From contig JANQJB010000166.1 in NCBI GenBank assembly GCA_028281865.1, forward strand, positions 18,015-82,014: DNA of 64,000 nt, given 5' to 3'. This document shows positions 29,627-38,147 of the stretch, piece after piece; position 1 is the first letter of the stretch; every line of letters begins with the position of its first letter. Position numbers and translations under genes: made by a program. This DNA comes from Marinagarivorans sp. Lineage in GTDB: Bacteria > Pseudomonadota > Gammaproteobacteria > Pseudomonadales > Cellvibrionaceae. The notes under the pieces are model-generated. The model was not told the DNA's origin. It saw nothing but the letters and a program-made list of their open reading frames with translations, and did not search any database.

Positions 29627-30250
29627 CTACTGTGCCATTTCTACTCCATTATCTCGCGCTTCAGGCTCTTTATCATTCCCCACAAATGAAGTGAGACCCC
29701 ATTTTTCATTGCATTTCTCGATATCAAGTGCACTCTTTAAAGGGCGAGATTTGTACCGCGACAACCAAAAATGTCCTCGACAGTTATCTTCCCTATTGGC
29801 AAGGTGCGCAATATGCTGGTTTAAACATTTCATAAACCAGCCAAGCTCCGCGAGCCGCACCCGCCAAATTCCAGCGAGCCTTGCTAATTCACTGCGTTCC
29901 TTGTCATCCAATTCTTGACCACTTTTGTACTTTTGAATGAGCTCAGGGCCTTTGTATACTTGCGTCCATTTTTCTATTACGAACTCATCAGACCAAATGT
30001 CTACCCGATCTGAGTCAATCTCAATAATTAAATGATATTCGTGAGGGTTTACAGTAAACGCATGAATATTTAAAGCAAATATATTAGCGAGCTGCTTAAG
30101 ACGATCCACAATCCATTCGCGACGATGGGAGTAATTTCTCTGTGAACTCAAGTCTGTGCCCGTTAAATAGGCGCCGCGCACGGTTCGCGATATAAGATGA
30201 TAATAGGGTGTTATTTCTTTCGAAACTATATCTTTCCGCGGACGGGTCAT
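29627..30250 (-). pseudogene. Decayed REP-associated tyrosine transposase (IS200-like) remnant
   Basis: 207 residues. The fold matches the long REP-associated transposases: PYYHLISRTVRGAYLTG, then YSHRREWIVDRLKQLANIFAL, then MKCLNQHIAHLANREDNCRGHFW, then RYKS. Two key features are damaged. The HUH region reads NPHEYHLII where relatives read SNHYHVVL, so the first catalytic His is replaced by Glu. The protein also diverges and stops soon after RYKSRPL, losing the C-terminal part (usual length is about 300 residues or more). It is probably inactive for DNA cleavage, or kept for DNA binding. It lies alone between convergent genes. Palindromic elements in this window (35669-35780, 35898-36005, 63874-64000) could be substrates of an active relative elsewhere; that link is inference. 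Confidence 0.75.
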
Positions 30251-30835
30251 AAATCCAAAAACCTCTTTCTTCTATTCACCTTAATTAAGAGCAGTTAATC
30301 AGTAATTTCTATAAATATGCGGCTTAATCTTTTAGTCGTTGTAGGCATATAAACCTTATGCACGCATTATTTATCATTACTTGACACTTGTTGTACCAGC
30401 TCAACCAAGGTGTTACCGAAGGTGCCATGTTACCATCGGTATCAAGCGCTGCAATGTTCCATTTAATCGTATGAAGAGTCAATGCAATTAATCGTTTTTT
30501 TTAAAGTTTTTTGTGATTCTGCTAGCATTTGACAAACTAGTGGTCATTCTGACGTTTTTTATTTATTCAAATATCAATACTCACCCCACAAACAACAAGC
30601 CAGCGAAAAAAAAGCAAAAAAAGGACACACACAATTTAAAAGAATACCAATGAACCCGAGGAATCGTTTACCCGCCAAGTCAAGACAACTTTAATTCCTG
30701 CGGAAAACTGCTTATCAGAAAAACTTAATATGGAGAAGGAAGGGGAAATAAGCTGTCTGCAAATTGGCTGTTATACATTGCGCTTATAACACCAATAACA
30801 AACAGCTATGAAAAATTAATGCGATGAACGGTTAA
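30251..30835. other. Intergenic, nothing recognised
   Basis: 585 nt between the transposase remnant and pspC. A 50-odd codon open stretch on the minus strand (about 30310-30496) has no start with a ribosome-binding site and no recognisable family. No hairpin terminator for the psp operon was clear. Confidence 0.35.
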
Positions 30836-31492
30836 TTACGATCCCGACATTTTATTCAGCTCACGACTTAATTTAAATTTTTTAGAAGTAATAGTCGCTT
30901 CCAACAGTCTTAACTTCCGTTCGACGCGATTGAAATGCCGATCAAAATCTCGAATCTCCGTGCGCATTTGGCTTGCATTAGGAGGACCCTCTTTAGCGCG
31001 CGAATCAGAATAATCGGATTGAAACTGTCGATTATTGCCTCGCCCGCGATGCTCACGCTGATGCCTCCGACGCCCACCTCCTGGATGAACACGCTCATAC
31101 TCACCGTCAATCACTTCATCGCGGCCTTTTCGCTGGAAAGGTGTGTTATCAAGCAAAATAATGGCCGCGATATATAACCAAAATGCCACAGGAAAACTTA
31201 TAATTGCGAGAACTCTAACAATTAACGAATTGACTTCAAAATAGTCTGCCAGCCCCGCACAAACACCTTTAATCTTTGCTTTTTGTGGATTTTTATAGAG
31301 CTTTTTATCCTGATCATCCATCAAAATATACAGGCCAAAGTAAACTAAAAAAGTATAATAAAAAATAAATGTCGCAACTAAAAAAGCGATACGAACGAGC
31401 GTTACATTAAAATTAAAGTACTCCGCTAACCCCGCGCAAACACCACTTAATTTCTTATTACGTCTATTAACTTTCGGAAATCTACCTGTCAT
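30836..31492 (-). CDS. pspC: Phage shock protein C with two tandem PspC domains
   Basis: 218 residues from ATG 31492, preceded by GGAG about 10 nt upstream; the ORF-maximal start at 31531 is unlikely because it lies well inside pspB. Two PspC domains are fused: the first about 4-62 (KLSGVCAGLAEYFNFN), the second about 66-125 (KIKGVCAGLADYFEVN), each with a membrane helix. E. coli PspC has only one domain and about 120 residues. The C-terminal half is basic, Arg/Gly-rich and then coiled. In the psp response PspC is the inner-membrane sensor that binds PspA. The gene overlaps the end of pspB by 11 nt, so translational coupling is likely. Confidence 0.9.
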   Translation of the reverse strand: MTGRFPKVNRRNKKLSGVCAGLAEYFNFNVTLVRIAFLVATFIFYYTFLVYFGLYILMDDQDKKLYKNPQKAKIKGVCAGLADYFEVNSLIVRVLAIISFPVAFWLYIAAIILLDNTPFQRKGRDEVIDGEYERVHPGGGRRRHQREHRGRGNNRQFQSDYSDSRAKEGPPNASQMRTEIRDFDRHFNRVERKLRLLEATITSKKFKLSRELNKMSGS

Positions 31493-31736
31493 TGTAATCG
31501 TGCTCCTCTCTCCAATCTGGCACTTCAACATCTAAAATAGCTTCTAAAGCTGCGATTCTCTCTACCAAATCGTCGGCTTTATCCTTTAAACGTTCAATAT
31601 TAGCGCGGTCCTCATCTGTAAGCGACGACTGCCGCGCCTTCAAACGCTCCTTTTCTACTCCCGACCACATAGCAAAGAGTGGTAAAACGATTACCACACC
31701 AATGATAATGAAAGGAAGAAAATCACCAAAATGCAT
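31482..31736 (-). CDS. pspB: Phage shock protein B
   Basis: 84 residues. One N-terminal membrane helix (about 7-24, LPFIIIGVVIVLPLFAMW) is followed by a cytoplasmic coiled coil (EDRANIERLKDKADDLVERI), which is the PspB layout (E. coli PspB is 74 residues). PspB works with PspC in sensing envelope stress. The gene lies 101 nt downstream of pspA and overlaps pspC, inside the pspABC operon. Assignment is firm by sequence and context. Confidence 0.92.
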   Translation of the reverse strand: MHFGDFLPFIIIGVVIVLPLFAMWSGVEKERLKARQSSLTDEDRANIERLKDKADDLVERIAALEAILDVEVPDWREEHDYNDR

Positions 31737-31837
31737 GTTTATGCCTTTTCATCCAATTAAATTAATTTATGACTTTATCAAAGCCCCAACAATTCAATGC
31801 AACCTAAAAACGCTTGTTTCTAACTTTTAGATAAGCA

Positions 31838-32521
31838 CTAGTTGCCGCTTTCATCCGCCTGCGTTTTTGAAGCAACCTTTTCTTTTAGCGCTTTTAATTC
31901 TGCATCGATTTTCTCTTCCATCTCAAGCTCCGCAAACTCTTCTTGCAAACTTGCTCGACCGATTGCATCAGCTTCTATTTGACTTTCCATATGGTCAATT
32001 TTTTTCTCGAAGTAATCGAGTTTATTTATCGCCTCATCAATAGAGCCGTCGTGCAGCTTTGAATTTACCGAAGCTCGCGATTGCGTCGCCTTGGTGCGCA
32101 TAAGCATTGTTTTTTGGCGCGCTTTTGCATCGTTTAGTTTTGCCTGCAACTGCTCAATTTCACTCGATAGACGCTCAAGCGACTCGTCGAGCTTTTCTAA
32201 ATCCAAGTGCATAGATTCGAGCGCGGACAGCTTAGCATTTTTTTCAATCAATGCCGCTTTAGCAAGATCTTCTCGACCCTTTGCAATTGCCAATTCCGCT
32301 TTATTTTGCCAGTCATCTGCATGCTCTTGAATACGGGCAGAACGGCGTTGCAATTCTTTTTTATCAGCTAAAATTTTTGCCGAGTTAGTCCGTACTTCAA
32401 TTAATGTTTCTTCCATTTCTTGAATGACTAAGCGAATCATTTTTTCTGGATTTTCCGCTGAATCCAATATCGCGTTAATATTTGAATTAATGATGTCACT
32501 AATTCTCGAAAAAATACCCAT
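31838..32521 (-). CDS. pspA: Phage shock protein A (PspA/IM30 family)
   Basis: 227 residues, the usual length. It starts MGIFSRISDIINSNINAIL and has the PspA hallmark PEKMIRLVIQEMEETLIEVR; most of the rest is alpha-helical coiled coil. PspA is a peripheral inner-membrane ESCRT-III-like protein. It stabilises the membrane under proton-motive-force stress and, when unstressed, inhibits PspF. It heads the pspABC operon, divergent from pspF across a 280-nt gap that holds a sigma-54-like promoter. Confidence 0.96.
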   Translation of the reverse strand: MGIFSRISDIINSNINAILDSAENPEKMIRLVIQEMEETLIEVRTNSAKILADKKELQRRSARIQEHADDWQNKAELAIAKGREDLAKAALIEKNAKLSALESMHLDLEKLDESLERLSSEIEQLQAKLNDAKARQKTMLMRTKATQSRASVNSKLHDGSIDEAINKLDYFEKKIDHMESQIEADAIGRASLQEEFAELEMEEKIDAELKALKEKVASKTQADESGN

Positions 32522-32625
32522 TGCTTTTCCTCATTGTCTATCAAATCGTGAATATTAGCCTTCCTAAATGCATTCGGTGCTGCGTCGTGCTCACCCCGAT
32601 CTCTCCTTAGCTTCATCTCAGCTAT

Positions 32626-32641
32626 TGCGGGAACTGTGCCA
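32626..32641 (-). promoter_or_regulatory. Candidate sigma-54 promoter of pspABC
   Basis: On the minus strand the sequence TGGCACAGTTCCCGCA has a perfect -24 element TGGCAC. It has only a GC-containing -12 region, CCGC in place of TTGC, with spacing that appears 1 nt long. It lies about 105 nt upstream of pspA and downstream of the space where PspF enhancer sites would be (32650-32780). Psp operons are sigma-54/PspF-dependent in known species, which supports the call. The weak -12 keeps confidence modest. Confidence 0.45.
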
Positions 32642-32801
32642 AAATCACAAAAATGACATAAGCAATTGATTTTATTACAACTTACTCCAAATCAGTCGCT
32701 CGACAACCTTAATTATATATAGACAAAAAAACCATAAATTAGCTATATTAACCAACTTATGAACTTATTAACCACATTGTTTGTTTGGTAATCAAAAGGC
32801 T

Positions 32802-33833
32802 ATGCAGCATACTGATCGGCTAATTGGCGAATCAAGTGTATTTCTAGAAGCTTTAGAACACGTATCCTTAGTCGCACCGCTGACAAAACCTGTCCTCATA
32901 GTTGGTGAACGCGGCACAGGCAAAGAACATTTCGCAGCGCGGGTCCATTATTTGTCGGCCCGCTGGGACCAACCACTTTTAAAGCTTAATTGTGCAACGC
33001 TAAGCGACACACTGCTCGACTCTGAGTTATTTGGGCACGAGGCGGGCGCTTTTAGCGGGGCACTCAGGCAGCATCAGGGTTTTTTCGAACGCGCCAGCGG
33101 CGGATCACTCTTTCTAGACGAATTGGCGACAACGTCTTCTCAAGTACAAGAAAAAATTTTACGCGTAATCGAGTACGGCGAACTCACCCGTGTCGGAGGT
33201 AAAAACACCATCGAGGTAGACGTACGCCTAATCGCAGCGACCAACGAACACCTGCCGTCTTTAGCCAGACAAGGGAAATTCCGCGAAGACCTTCTAGACC
33301 GCCTAAGCTTTGACGTTGTCACACTTCCGCCTTTACGCTACCGCGAGGAAGACGTCGTATTGCTGGCTGAATTCTTTGCTCTCGGCATAATCAATGAGCT
33401 GCAACGCGATTATTTTCCCGGGTTTACAGCAAAGGCGCTGGATCAACTAAAACACTACGCCTGGCCCGGCAACGTGCGCGAACTTAAAAACGTGATTGAA
33501 CGCTCGATTTATCGCAGCCAAAATCCAGCGGAAGCGATCGACGAACTCATTTTCGATCCATTTAAATCCCAATTTTTGCAAACGGCCGCTATCGCTGTGG
33601 CCCCTAAAAACAACGAAATAACAGAGAGCGCCTCAGAACCGCGAGCTGAAAATATCTGGCAAAACTTTGTTGATAGCCAATTGGATTACAAGACATTTTT
33701 CGATCAGCAAGAGATGGAGGTACTTAATTGCGCACTCAAACATTGCCAATACAACCAAAAGCAAACCGCAGAATTTTTGGGCTTTAGCTACCACCAGCTG
33801 CGCAGCCATTTGCGCAAATATGGAATCAAGTGA
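32802..33833 (+). CDS. pspF: PspF, sigma-54 enhancer-binding activator of the psp operon
   Basis: 343 residues from ATG 32802, chosen because [19 protein letters not shown] aligns with the start of E. coli PspF; the TTG at 32781 adds seven residues. The AAA+ domain has Walker A GERGTGKE, the sigma-54 contact loop GAFSGA (usually GAFTGA), Walker [11 protein letters not shown] and an arginine-finger region. A Fis-type HTH ends the protein ([20 protein letters not shown]). There is no N-terminal receiver domain, as expected for PspF, which is restrained by PspA binding. It is divergent from pspABC. Assignment is very secure. Confidence 0.95.
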   Translation: MQHTDRLIGESSVFLEALEHVSLVAPLTKPVLIVGERGTGKEHFAARVHYLSARWDQPLLKLNCATLSDTLLDSELFGHEAGAFSGALRQHQGFFERASGGSLFLDELATTSSQVQEKILRVIEYGELTRVGGKNTIEVDVRLIAATNEHLPSLARQGKFREDLLDRLSFDVVTLPPLRYREEDVVLLAEFFALGIINELQRDYFPGFTAKALDQLKHYAWPGNVRELKNVIERSIYRSQNPAEAIDELIFDPFKSQFLQTAAIAVAPKNNEITESASEPRAENIWQNFVDSQLDYKTFFDQQEMEVLNCALKHCQYNQKQTAEFLGFSYHQLRSHLRKYGIK

Positions 33834-33965
33834 TACCCACGCGTCTGTTTAAATCATAGGTATTTTTCTTATATAGTACGGCCTGCACAAATCAAAACAC
33901 GTATTCAGACCAATTTCGCAGCAGTCTCTAATTACATTTTGCTATGCATCCATTCCGGGGGTTTT

Positions 33966-35543
33966 ATGAAGCTTAGATACTTATTAATCATTGCAAGCTT
34001 GCTAAATATTATTTTTATTGTCGGCTGTAACGGCTCCAATGAAAAAGAGCAAGAGCAGACAAAAACAAACGAGCCGGAAACAGAAGTAACATCAAAACCC
34101 GCACAAGAAAAGTCTCTGCTTAAGCAAGTGGCTGAGCGCCCTCCAATGGGATGGAATAGCTTTGACGCTTACGATAGCCGTATCAACGAGCAAGAGTTTC
34201 GTGCAACTGTAGAATTTATGGATAAACATTTAAAACAGCACGGTTGGGAATACGCGGTAATTGACTACATATGGTGGAATCCTGCCCCGGGCGGGTACAA
34301 CACGAAAGACAACTTCATTCGGCGCTACGGCCATGCCAATGTGCGTTTAAATGAAGATGGCTCGTTAAAATACCCAGAAGCGGCAACCATGGACGAATAC
34401 GGCCGATTACTCCCCGCTGTCAATCGTTTCCCTTCCGCCGCAGGAGGTAAAGGCTTTAAACCCCTTGCCGACTGGGTTCACAGCAAAGGCTTAAAGTTCG
34501 GTATTCACCTGATGCGCGGCATGCACCGTCACGCTTATTTTGAAAATACTCCCATCATGGGGACCGACAAAACAGCACAGGATATCGCTAAAAAAGATGA
34601 TCACGCCGCATGGTTAAACAACATGTTCGGCATTGACCACCGTAAAGAAGGTGCCCAAGCGTATTACGACTCGATTTTTAAACTCTATGCCGAATGGGGC
34701 GTTGATTACATCAAAGCGGATGACATGATGGGCGCGTGCTGGGCACCATTTTACGGCTATTCCGGCGGTGAAATCGAAATGATGCGCAAGGCAATCGACA
34801 ACTCTGGGCGCCCGATGGTATTGAGCCTATCCTGCGGCGAGGCTCCTATTTCACGCGCGCATCACCTAGAAGCCAATTCTAATATGTGGCGCGTCTCAGC
34901 CGATTTCTGGGACAAATGGGAAGCTTTACATCGCAGTTTCGAATTGCTCGATAAGTGGTCTCCGTTTATCGGCGATCACACTTGGCCCGATGCCGATATG
35001 ATTCCATTCGGGAAGCTATCACTTACCGGTCGTCCCAAAGGGCCAGAGCGCCTTAGCCGTTTTACCGTGCCCGAACACTATTCACTGATGACACTCTTTT
35101 CTATTGCTCGCTCTCCATTAATGATTGGCGCTGATTTACTGTCGACACCAATGGAAACGATAGATACTTTTTTCAAAAACGATGCTGTTATTTATGTCAA
35201 CCAGCACAGCATTAACAATCGTCAAGTGGTGCGACATGAAACTGATGAGGGCGGTTACGCCGTGTGGATCGCTGAAGACCCTAAAAACGGTGATTATTTT
35301 GTTGGCCTCTTTAATATTGACAACAAACCACAAACCGTCACATTTGAATTTCATATGGAAGATATACGTGGCGAATATCGAGTCACCGATCTTTGGTCGG
35401 GCAAAGCGATGGGAGAAGCAAAATTTTCATTTGCGCAGGAATTACCGGCTCACGGAGCAGGCTTATATCGTTTTAGTCGAGTTCCTGGGTCATCAGAAGA
35501 TTGGGTTCCACCAGCAAGTCAGGGAACGCACAACAATCAATAA
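33966..35543 (+). CDS. GH27-family (alpha-galactosidase-like) lipoprotein
   Basis: 525 residues from ATG 33966 (GGGGG 5 nt upstream). A signal sequence ends in the lipobox FIVGC, so it is probably anchored to a membrane. A Glu/Lys/Thr-rich linker runs to about residue 55. The TIM barrel begins PPMGWNSFDAY, the usual GH27 entry motif. The predicted nucleophile is Asp252 in YIKADD (family KYDN position), and the acid/base is Asp313 in WRVSADFWD. The C-terminal beta domain is present. GH27 includes alpha-galactosidases, alpha-N-acetylgalactosaminidases and others; the exact sugar is not certain, and KADD differs from the KYDN of classic alpha-galactosidases. It stands alone between pspF and a repeat-rich gap. 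Confidence 0.88.
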   Translation: MKLRYLLIIASLLNIIFIVGCNGSNEKEQEQTKTNEPETEVTSKPAQEKSLLKQVAERPPMGWNSFDAYDSRINEQEFRATVEFMDKHLKQHGWEYAVIDYIWWNPAPGGYNTKDNFIRRYGHANVRLNEDGSLKYPEAATMDEYGRLLPAVNRFPSAAGGKGFKPLADWVHSKGLKFGIHLMRGMHRHAYFENTPIMGTDKTAQDIAKKDDHAAWLNNMFGIDHRKEGAQAYYDSIFKLYAEWGVDYIKADDMMGACWAPFYGYSGGEIEMMRKAIDNSGRPMVLSLSCGEAPISRAHHLEANSNMWRVSADFWDKWEALHRSFELLDKWSPFIGDHTWPDADMIPFGKLSLTGRPKGPERLSRFTVPEHYSLMTLFSIARSPLMIGADLLSTPMETIDTFFKNDAVIYVNQHSINNRQVVRHETDEGGYAVWIAEDPKNGDYFVGLFNIDNKPQTVTFEFHMEDIRGEYRVTDLWSGKAMGEAKFSFAQELPAHGAGLYRFSRVPGSSEDWVPPASQGTHNNQ

Positions 35544-35668
35544 TGTTGGCTTGGAAGCAATTTTTACCTCGAAAAAAGAGGTATTCCAGCCATTGCTGAC
35601 CCATAAGTTAATTGCGGATTAATAGAAATATCAAAAAGAACCCTTGAATATTTCTATTTACCACCCCC

Positions 35669-35780
35669 GAGACAGGGATTGGGAGTTGTTTTCAAGACAC
35701 GCCGTAAATACATCCATGTAGGCTCGATCGCGCGATTCCCGCGCGCGACGGTCTTGAAAACAACTCCCAATCCCTGTCTC
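35669..35780. repeat. Large palindromic element A: 30-bp perfect arms, 52-nt centre
   Basis: Left arm 35669-35698 and right arm 35751-35780 are exact reverse complements over 30 of 30 bases. The 52-nt centre contains a near-palindromic core TACATCCATGTA (35709-35720) and a GC-rich CGCGCG stretch. The same sequence in reverse orientation appears at 63874-64000, interrupted by an insertion. It lies in the gap after the GH27 gene with no coding potential. It may be a mobile palindrome or a strong bidirectional RNA hairpin. Confidence 0.92.
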
Positions 35781-35897
35781 TCAGATTTTGTGGGGAAGAG
35801 TAATAGCCAATCAGCCTCTTTTTTTATTTAATTTTTTAGCTAGGACCAGATCATAATCTATTGATCATTTTATTAGGACGGATTATGCGCGGAGTGA

Positions 35898-36005
35898 GTT
35901 TTAGGGTCGGTTATCAGGTTCAAAAACCGTCAATTCAAGGAAGAATTGACGGAGCTATAGGGATGTATTCATGCGTTTTTTGAACCTGATAATCGGGCCG
36001 AAAAC
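35898..36005. repeat. Palindromic element B with internal hairpin
   Basis: Arms 35911-35929 and 35974-35992 pair at 18 of 19 positions, and pairing extends outward with mismatches to 35898 and 36005 (about 27 of 32). Inside is a perfect 8-bp hairpin (35929-35936 with 35943-35950). A segment at 35953-35975 (GAGCTATAGGGATGTATTC) resembles the centre of element A read in reverse. The arms are unrelated to those of element A. It ends 25 nt before the DUF3301 gene stop. Confidence 0.88.
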
Positions 36006-36030
36006 GTTTCGATGGCACCTTAAGTAATTA

Positions 36031-36354
36031 CTAAACCTCATCCAAAACTTTAAAAGGCTCCATTTCTACTTTACTCAAGTGTTCACCAACAAACACCACA
36101 CTACCTTTATAACGCCGATCACCAATAGTCGAAAATTCAAATCGATATAAACGCTCTAACGCAAACAATGACGAAGAAGAACGACGAATACGCAAACGTC
36201 GCAAGACAACCGATTGGTCTAACAGCTGCACATTATTCTTATCTGAATAATCGCGAGCAACTTCATAGGCACGCTTACTAATTGCAAGATGACGCCAAAT
36301 AAACCAAGCAACAAAACCAAGACCTAAGACTAAAACAATATTACCCAAACTCAT
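36031..36354 (-). CDS. DUF3301 family membrane-anchored protein
   Basis: 107 residues. One N-terminal membrane helix (about 5-20, NIVLVLGLGFVAWFIW) is followed by a basic soluble domain. The segments VQLLDQSVVLRRLRIRR and YRFEFSTIGDRRYKGSVVF are characteristic of DUF3301, a small family of gammaproteobacterial proteins of unknown function. It lies 30 nt downstream of the YdjM-like gene on the same strand, so they are probably co-transcribed. No catalytic motif is visible. Confidence 0.8.
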   Translation of the reverse strand: MSLGNIVLVLGLGFVAWFIWRHLAISKRAYEVARDYSDKNNVQLLDQSVVLRRLRIRRSSSSLFALERLYRFEFSTIGDRRYKGSVVFVGEHLSKVEMEPFKVLDEV

Positions 36355-36384
36355 TGTAAAACTTCATAAAACCTTAGAGAGAAA

Positions 36385-37413
36385 TTATTTTTCATCGAGA
36401 TTATTTATCTGCCCTTTAAAAATCATCCCCATAAGCGTATTAAAAGCCTCGCTCGAACGCGAGTGATTAGCATAATACTTAACATGCTCTTCTTTTCTCG
36501 CCACTGGCGACAACTCTATTCCCCACAAGGCATTAATTTCATGAGGCAACAACGAATAACGCATATCAATAATACGATTTTTATCCTTAGGGTCCTGAGC
36601 TAAATAACCCGCAGAAAACCAGCGAAAACGCTCCACGTCTCGTGCTTGCTGCGAACTTGCATCGAGCCAAGGAAAATCACGTGTGAGATCGAGCTTTTCA
36701 ATCGAGCTACCCTGCCAAATCGTACCCGCGCTAGCAAGTCCGAGCCGCACAGCATCGACATAGTAGCGATCTTCTGTTGCAGTAATGAGTTTCCAAACAA
36801 TTAAGTTAGCAAAGCTCGGTTTCGCCTCGATACTTTGTACACTCAACCCTCGCTGACCGGCAAGCACTTGCGCTTGCGCAATAGCTCTTTCATGCTGAAC
36901 CAAACCAAGAGTCAAGTACACCGCTACCCAAGCCATCGCAGCGACGGCCCACTTACGCCCCCTCCAAGCTGCAATTATCGATAGCATCAACAACGGAATG
37001 GTAAATAGTGGGTCAATGACCGAGACAATATCCCAACTCACACGTAAATTACTAAACGGCCACAGCAACTGTGTGCCGTAACTCGTGCAGCAATCTAGCA
37101 AAGCATGTGTTGCAAGACCCAAGGTCGAACACAATGCTGTTTGTTTAAAGCTCAGCCCCCAACGCTTCGCGAAAAGCCAATAGACAAAAACGGCAACAAC
37201 GATCCCCCCAATCGGTATAAACACCAATGAATGAGTAAAGTGCCGATGATATTCGAGCGCTAGAAGCGGGTCCTCGGTAGAGCGAATAAAAATATCAAGA
37301 TCCGGCGCCATTCCGCCCAGCAAGCCGATTAGTCCCGCTTTGGCTAAACGCGTTTTATCGCCCTGAGTCTGAGCAAAACTCGCACCCAAAACGCCTTGTG
37401 TGACAGGGTCCAT
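36385..37413 (-). CDS. YdjM/DUF457-type membrane-bound metal-dependent hydrolase family protein
   Basis: 342 residues from ATG 37413; the TTG at 37428 is less likely. It begins MDPVTQGVLGASFAQ, the typical start of the LexA-regulated YdjM/DUF457 membrane family. His/Asp-rich motifs follow (GGMAPDLDIF, YHRHFTHSLVFIPIGG, GLATHALLDCCTSYGTQLLWPF), with several membrane helices. The C-terminal about 150 residues are soluble and periplasmic or cytoplasmic. The family is annotated as metal-dependent hydrolase without a proven reaction. It is followed by the DUF3301 gene. Confidence 0.85.
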   Translation of the reverse strand: MDPVTQGVLGASFAQTQGDKTRLAKAGLIGLLGGMAPDLDIFIRSTEDPLLALEYHRHFTHSLVFIPIGGIVVAVFVYWLFAKRWGLSFKQTALCSTLGLATHALLDCCTSYGTQLLWPFSNLRVSWDIVSVIDPLFTIPLLMLSIIAAWRGRKWAVAAMAWVAVYLTLGLVQHERAIAQAQVLAGQRGLSVQSIEAKPSFANLIVWKLITATEDRYYVDAVRLGLASAGTIWQGSSIEKLDLTRDFPWLDASSQQARDVERFRWFSAGYLAQDPKDKNRIIDMRYSLLPHEINALWGIELSPVARKEEHVKYYANHSRSSEAFNTLMGMIFKGQINNLDEK

Positions 37414-38147
37414 AAAACTACTCTGCAAAATTAAAGCAAAGCATTATAGAGGAACGTCTGATTAAGCTCAGCAATACCGAGGTTCCTTCAGAAGAAAGAA
37501 AGGGGTCTTGGAGCGATATTCGGTTAAAAAAAAGAAGAAATTAAAAAAGAGCGTCCCTGCCAAGTGCCGTATATCCATGGTTGTTATTGTCCAGCAATCC
37601 CGCGATCTGTGTTAGGAGATTTGAGTCAAATTAATAGGACAGACAAACCAATCAAGAAAACACTTTATAATCAGTGACTTAAACCAAGGGCAATAGTAAA
37701 GTGAGTCAATATTTAAATTTGCATGCTAAAAATATTTGTTTTAGTTCACACCAGCGTTTTGCTATTAGTGTTTTGGGATCAGATGAGATAGCTGAGAGTA
37801 TTGGAATGCACTACTTTATCGGGGCAATGTATACGCTGTGCAACAAATGAACAATCTGGATTTAATGAAAAAAAACGGCCTCCCTGCCTCGTGCCGAATG
37901 TCCTTACAATTTCAGTATGTCGCAAACCAAGCGGAACCGTTATGAACCATTAACCTAGTTGTTTCAATCATTATCCATTTGTTATTTCACTTGAACTTAT
38001 GTTGCAAATCGCTTGTACAAATGGGTCAGGACCTTGAAATCGACCTTATTTCATTCAATTTGGACAATTATCGGCTCAATCGAACAATTTGGTTCTAGAC
38101 ACAATTTTTATCAAACGGCGCCCACGCAGAAAACCTGAAGACTGCGA
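37414..38147. other. Intergenic region with two related repeat segments
   Basis: The segments at about 37552-37576 and 37879-37903 share TCCCTGCC, then GTGCCG and an AT-rich ATCC/GTCC ending, each preceded by an A-rich run. They look like two degenerate copies of one short repeat. The first continues into ATATCCATGG, resembling the palindrome core of element A. A 49-codon open frame at 37701-37850 (GTG start) has no recognisable product. No terminator for the downstream receptor gene was clear. Confidence 0.4.

Noticed and set aside
30310..30496. Possible gene fragment on the minus strand in the transposase/pspC gap
   Set aside because: Only about 57 open codons, no start with a ribosome-binding site, no family recognised.
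37701..37850. 49-residue frame (GTG start) in the gap before the receptor
   Set aside because: No clear ribosome-binding site and no recognisable similarity; could be chance or a remnant.
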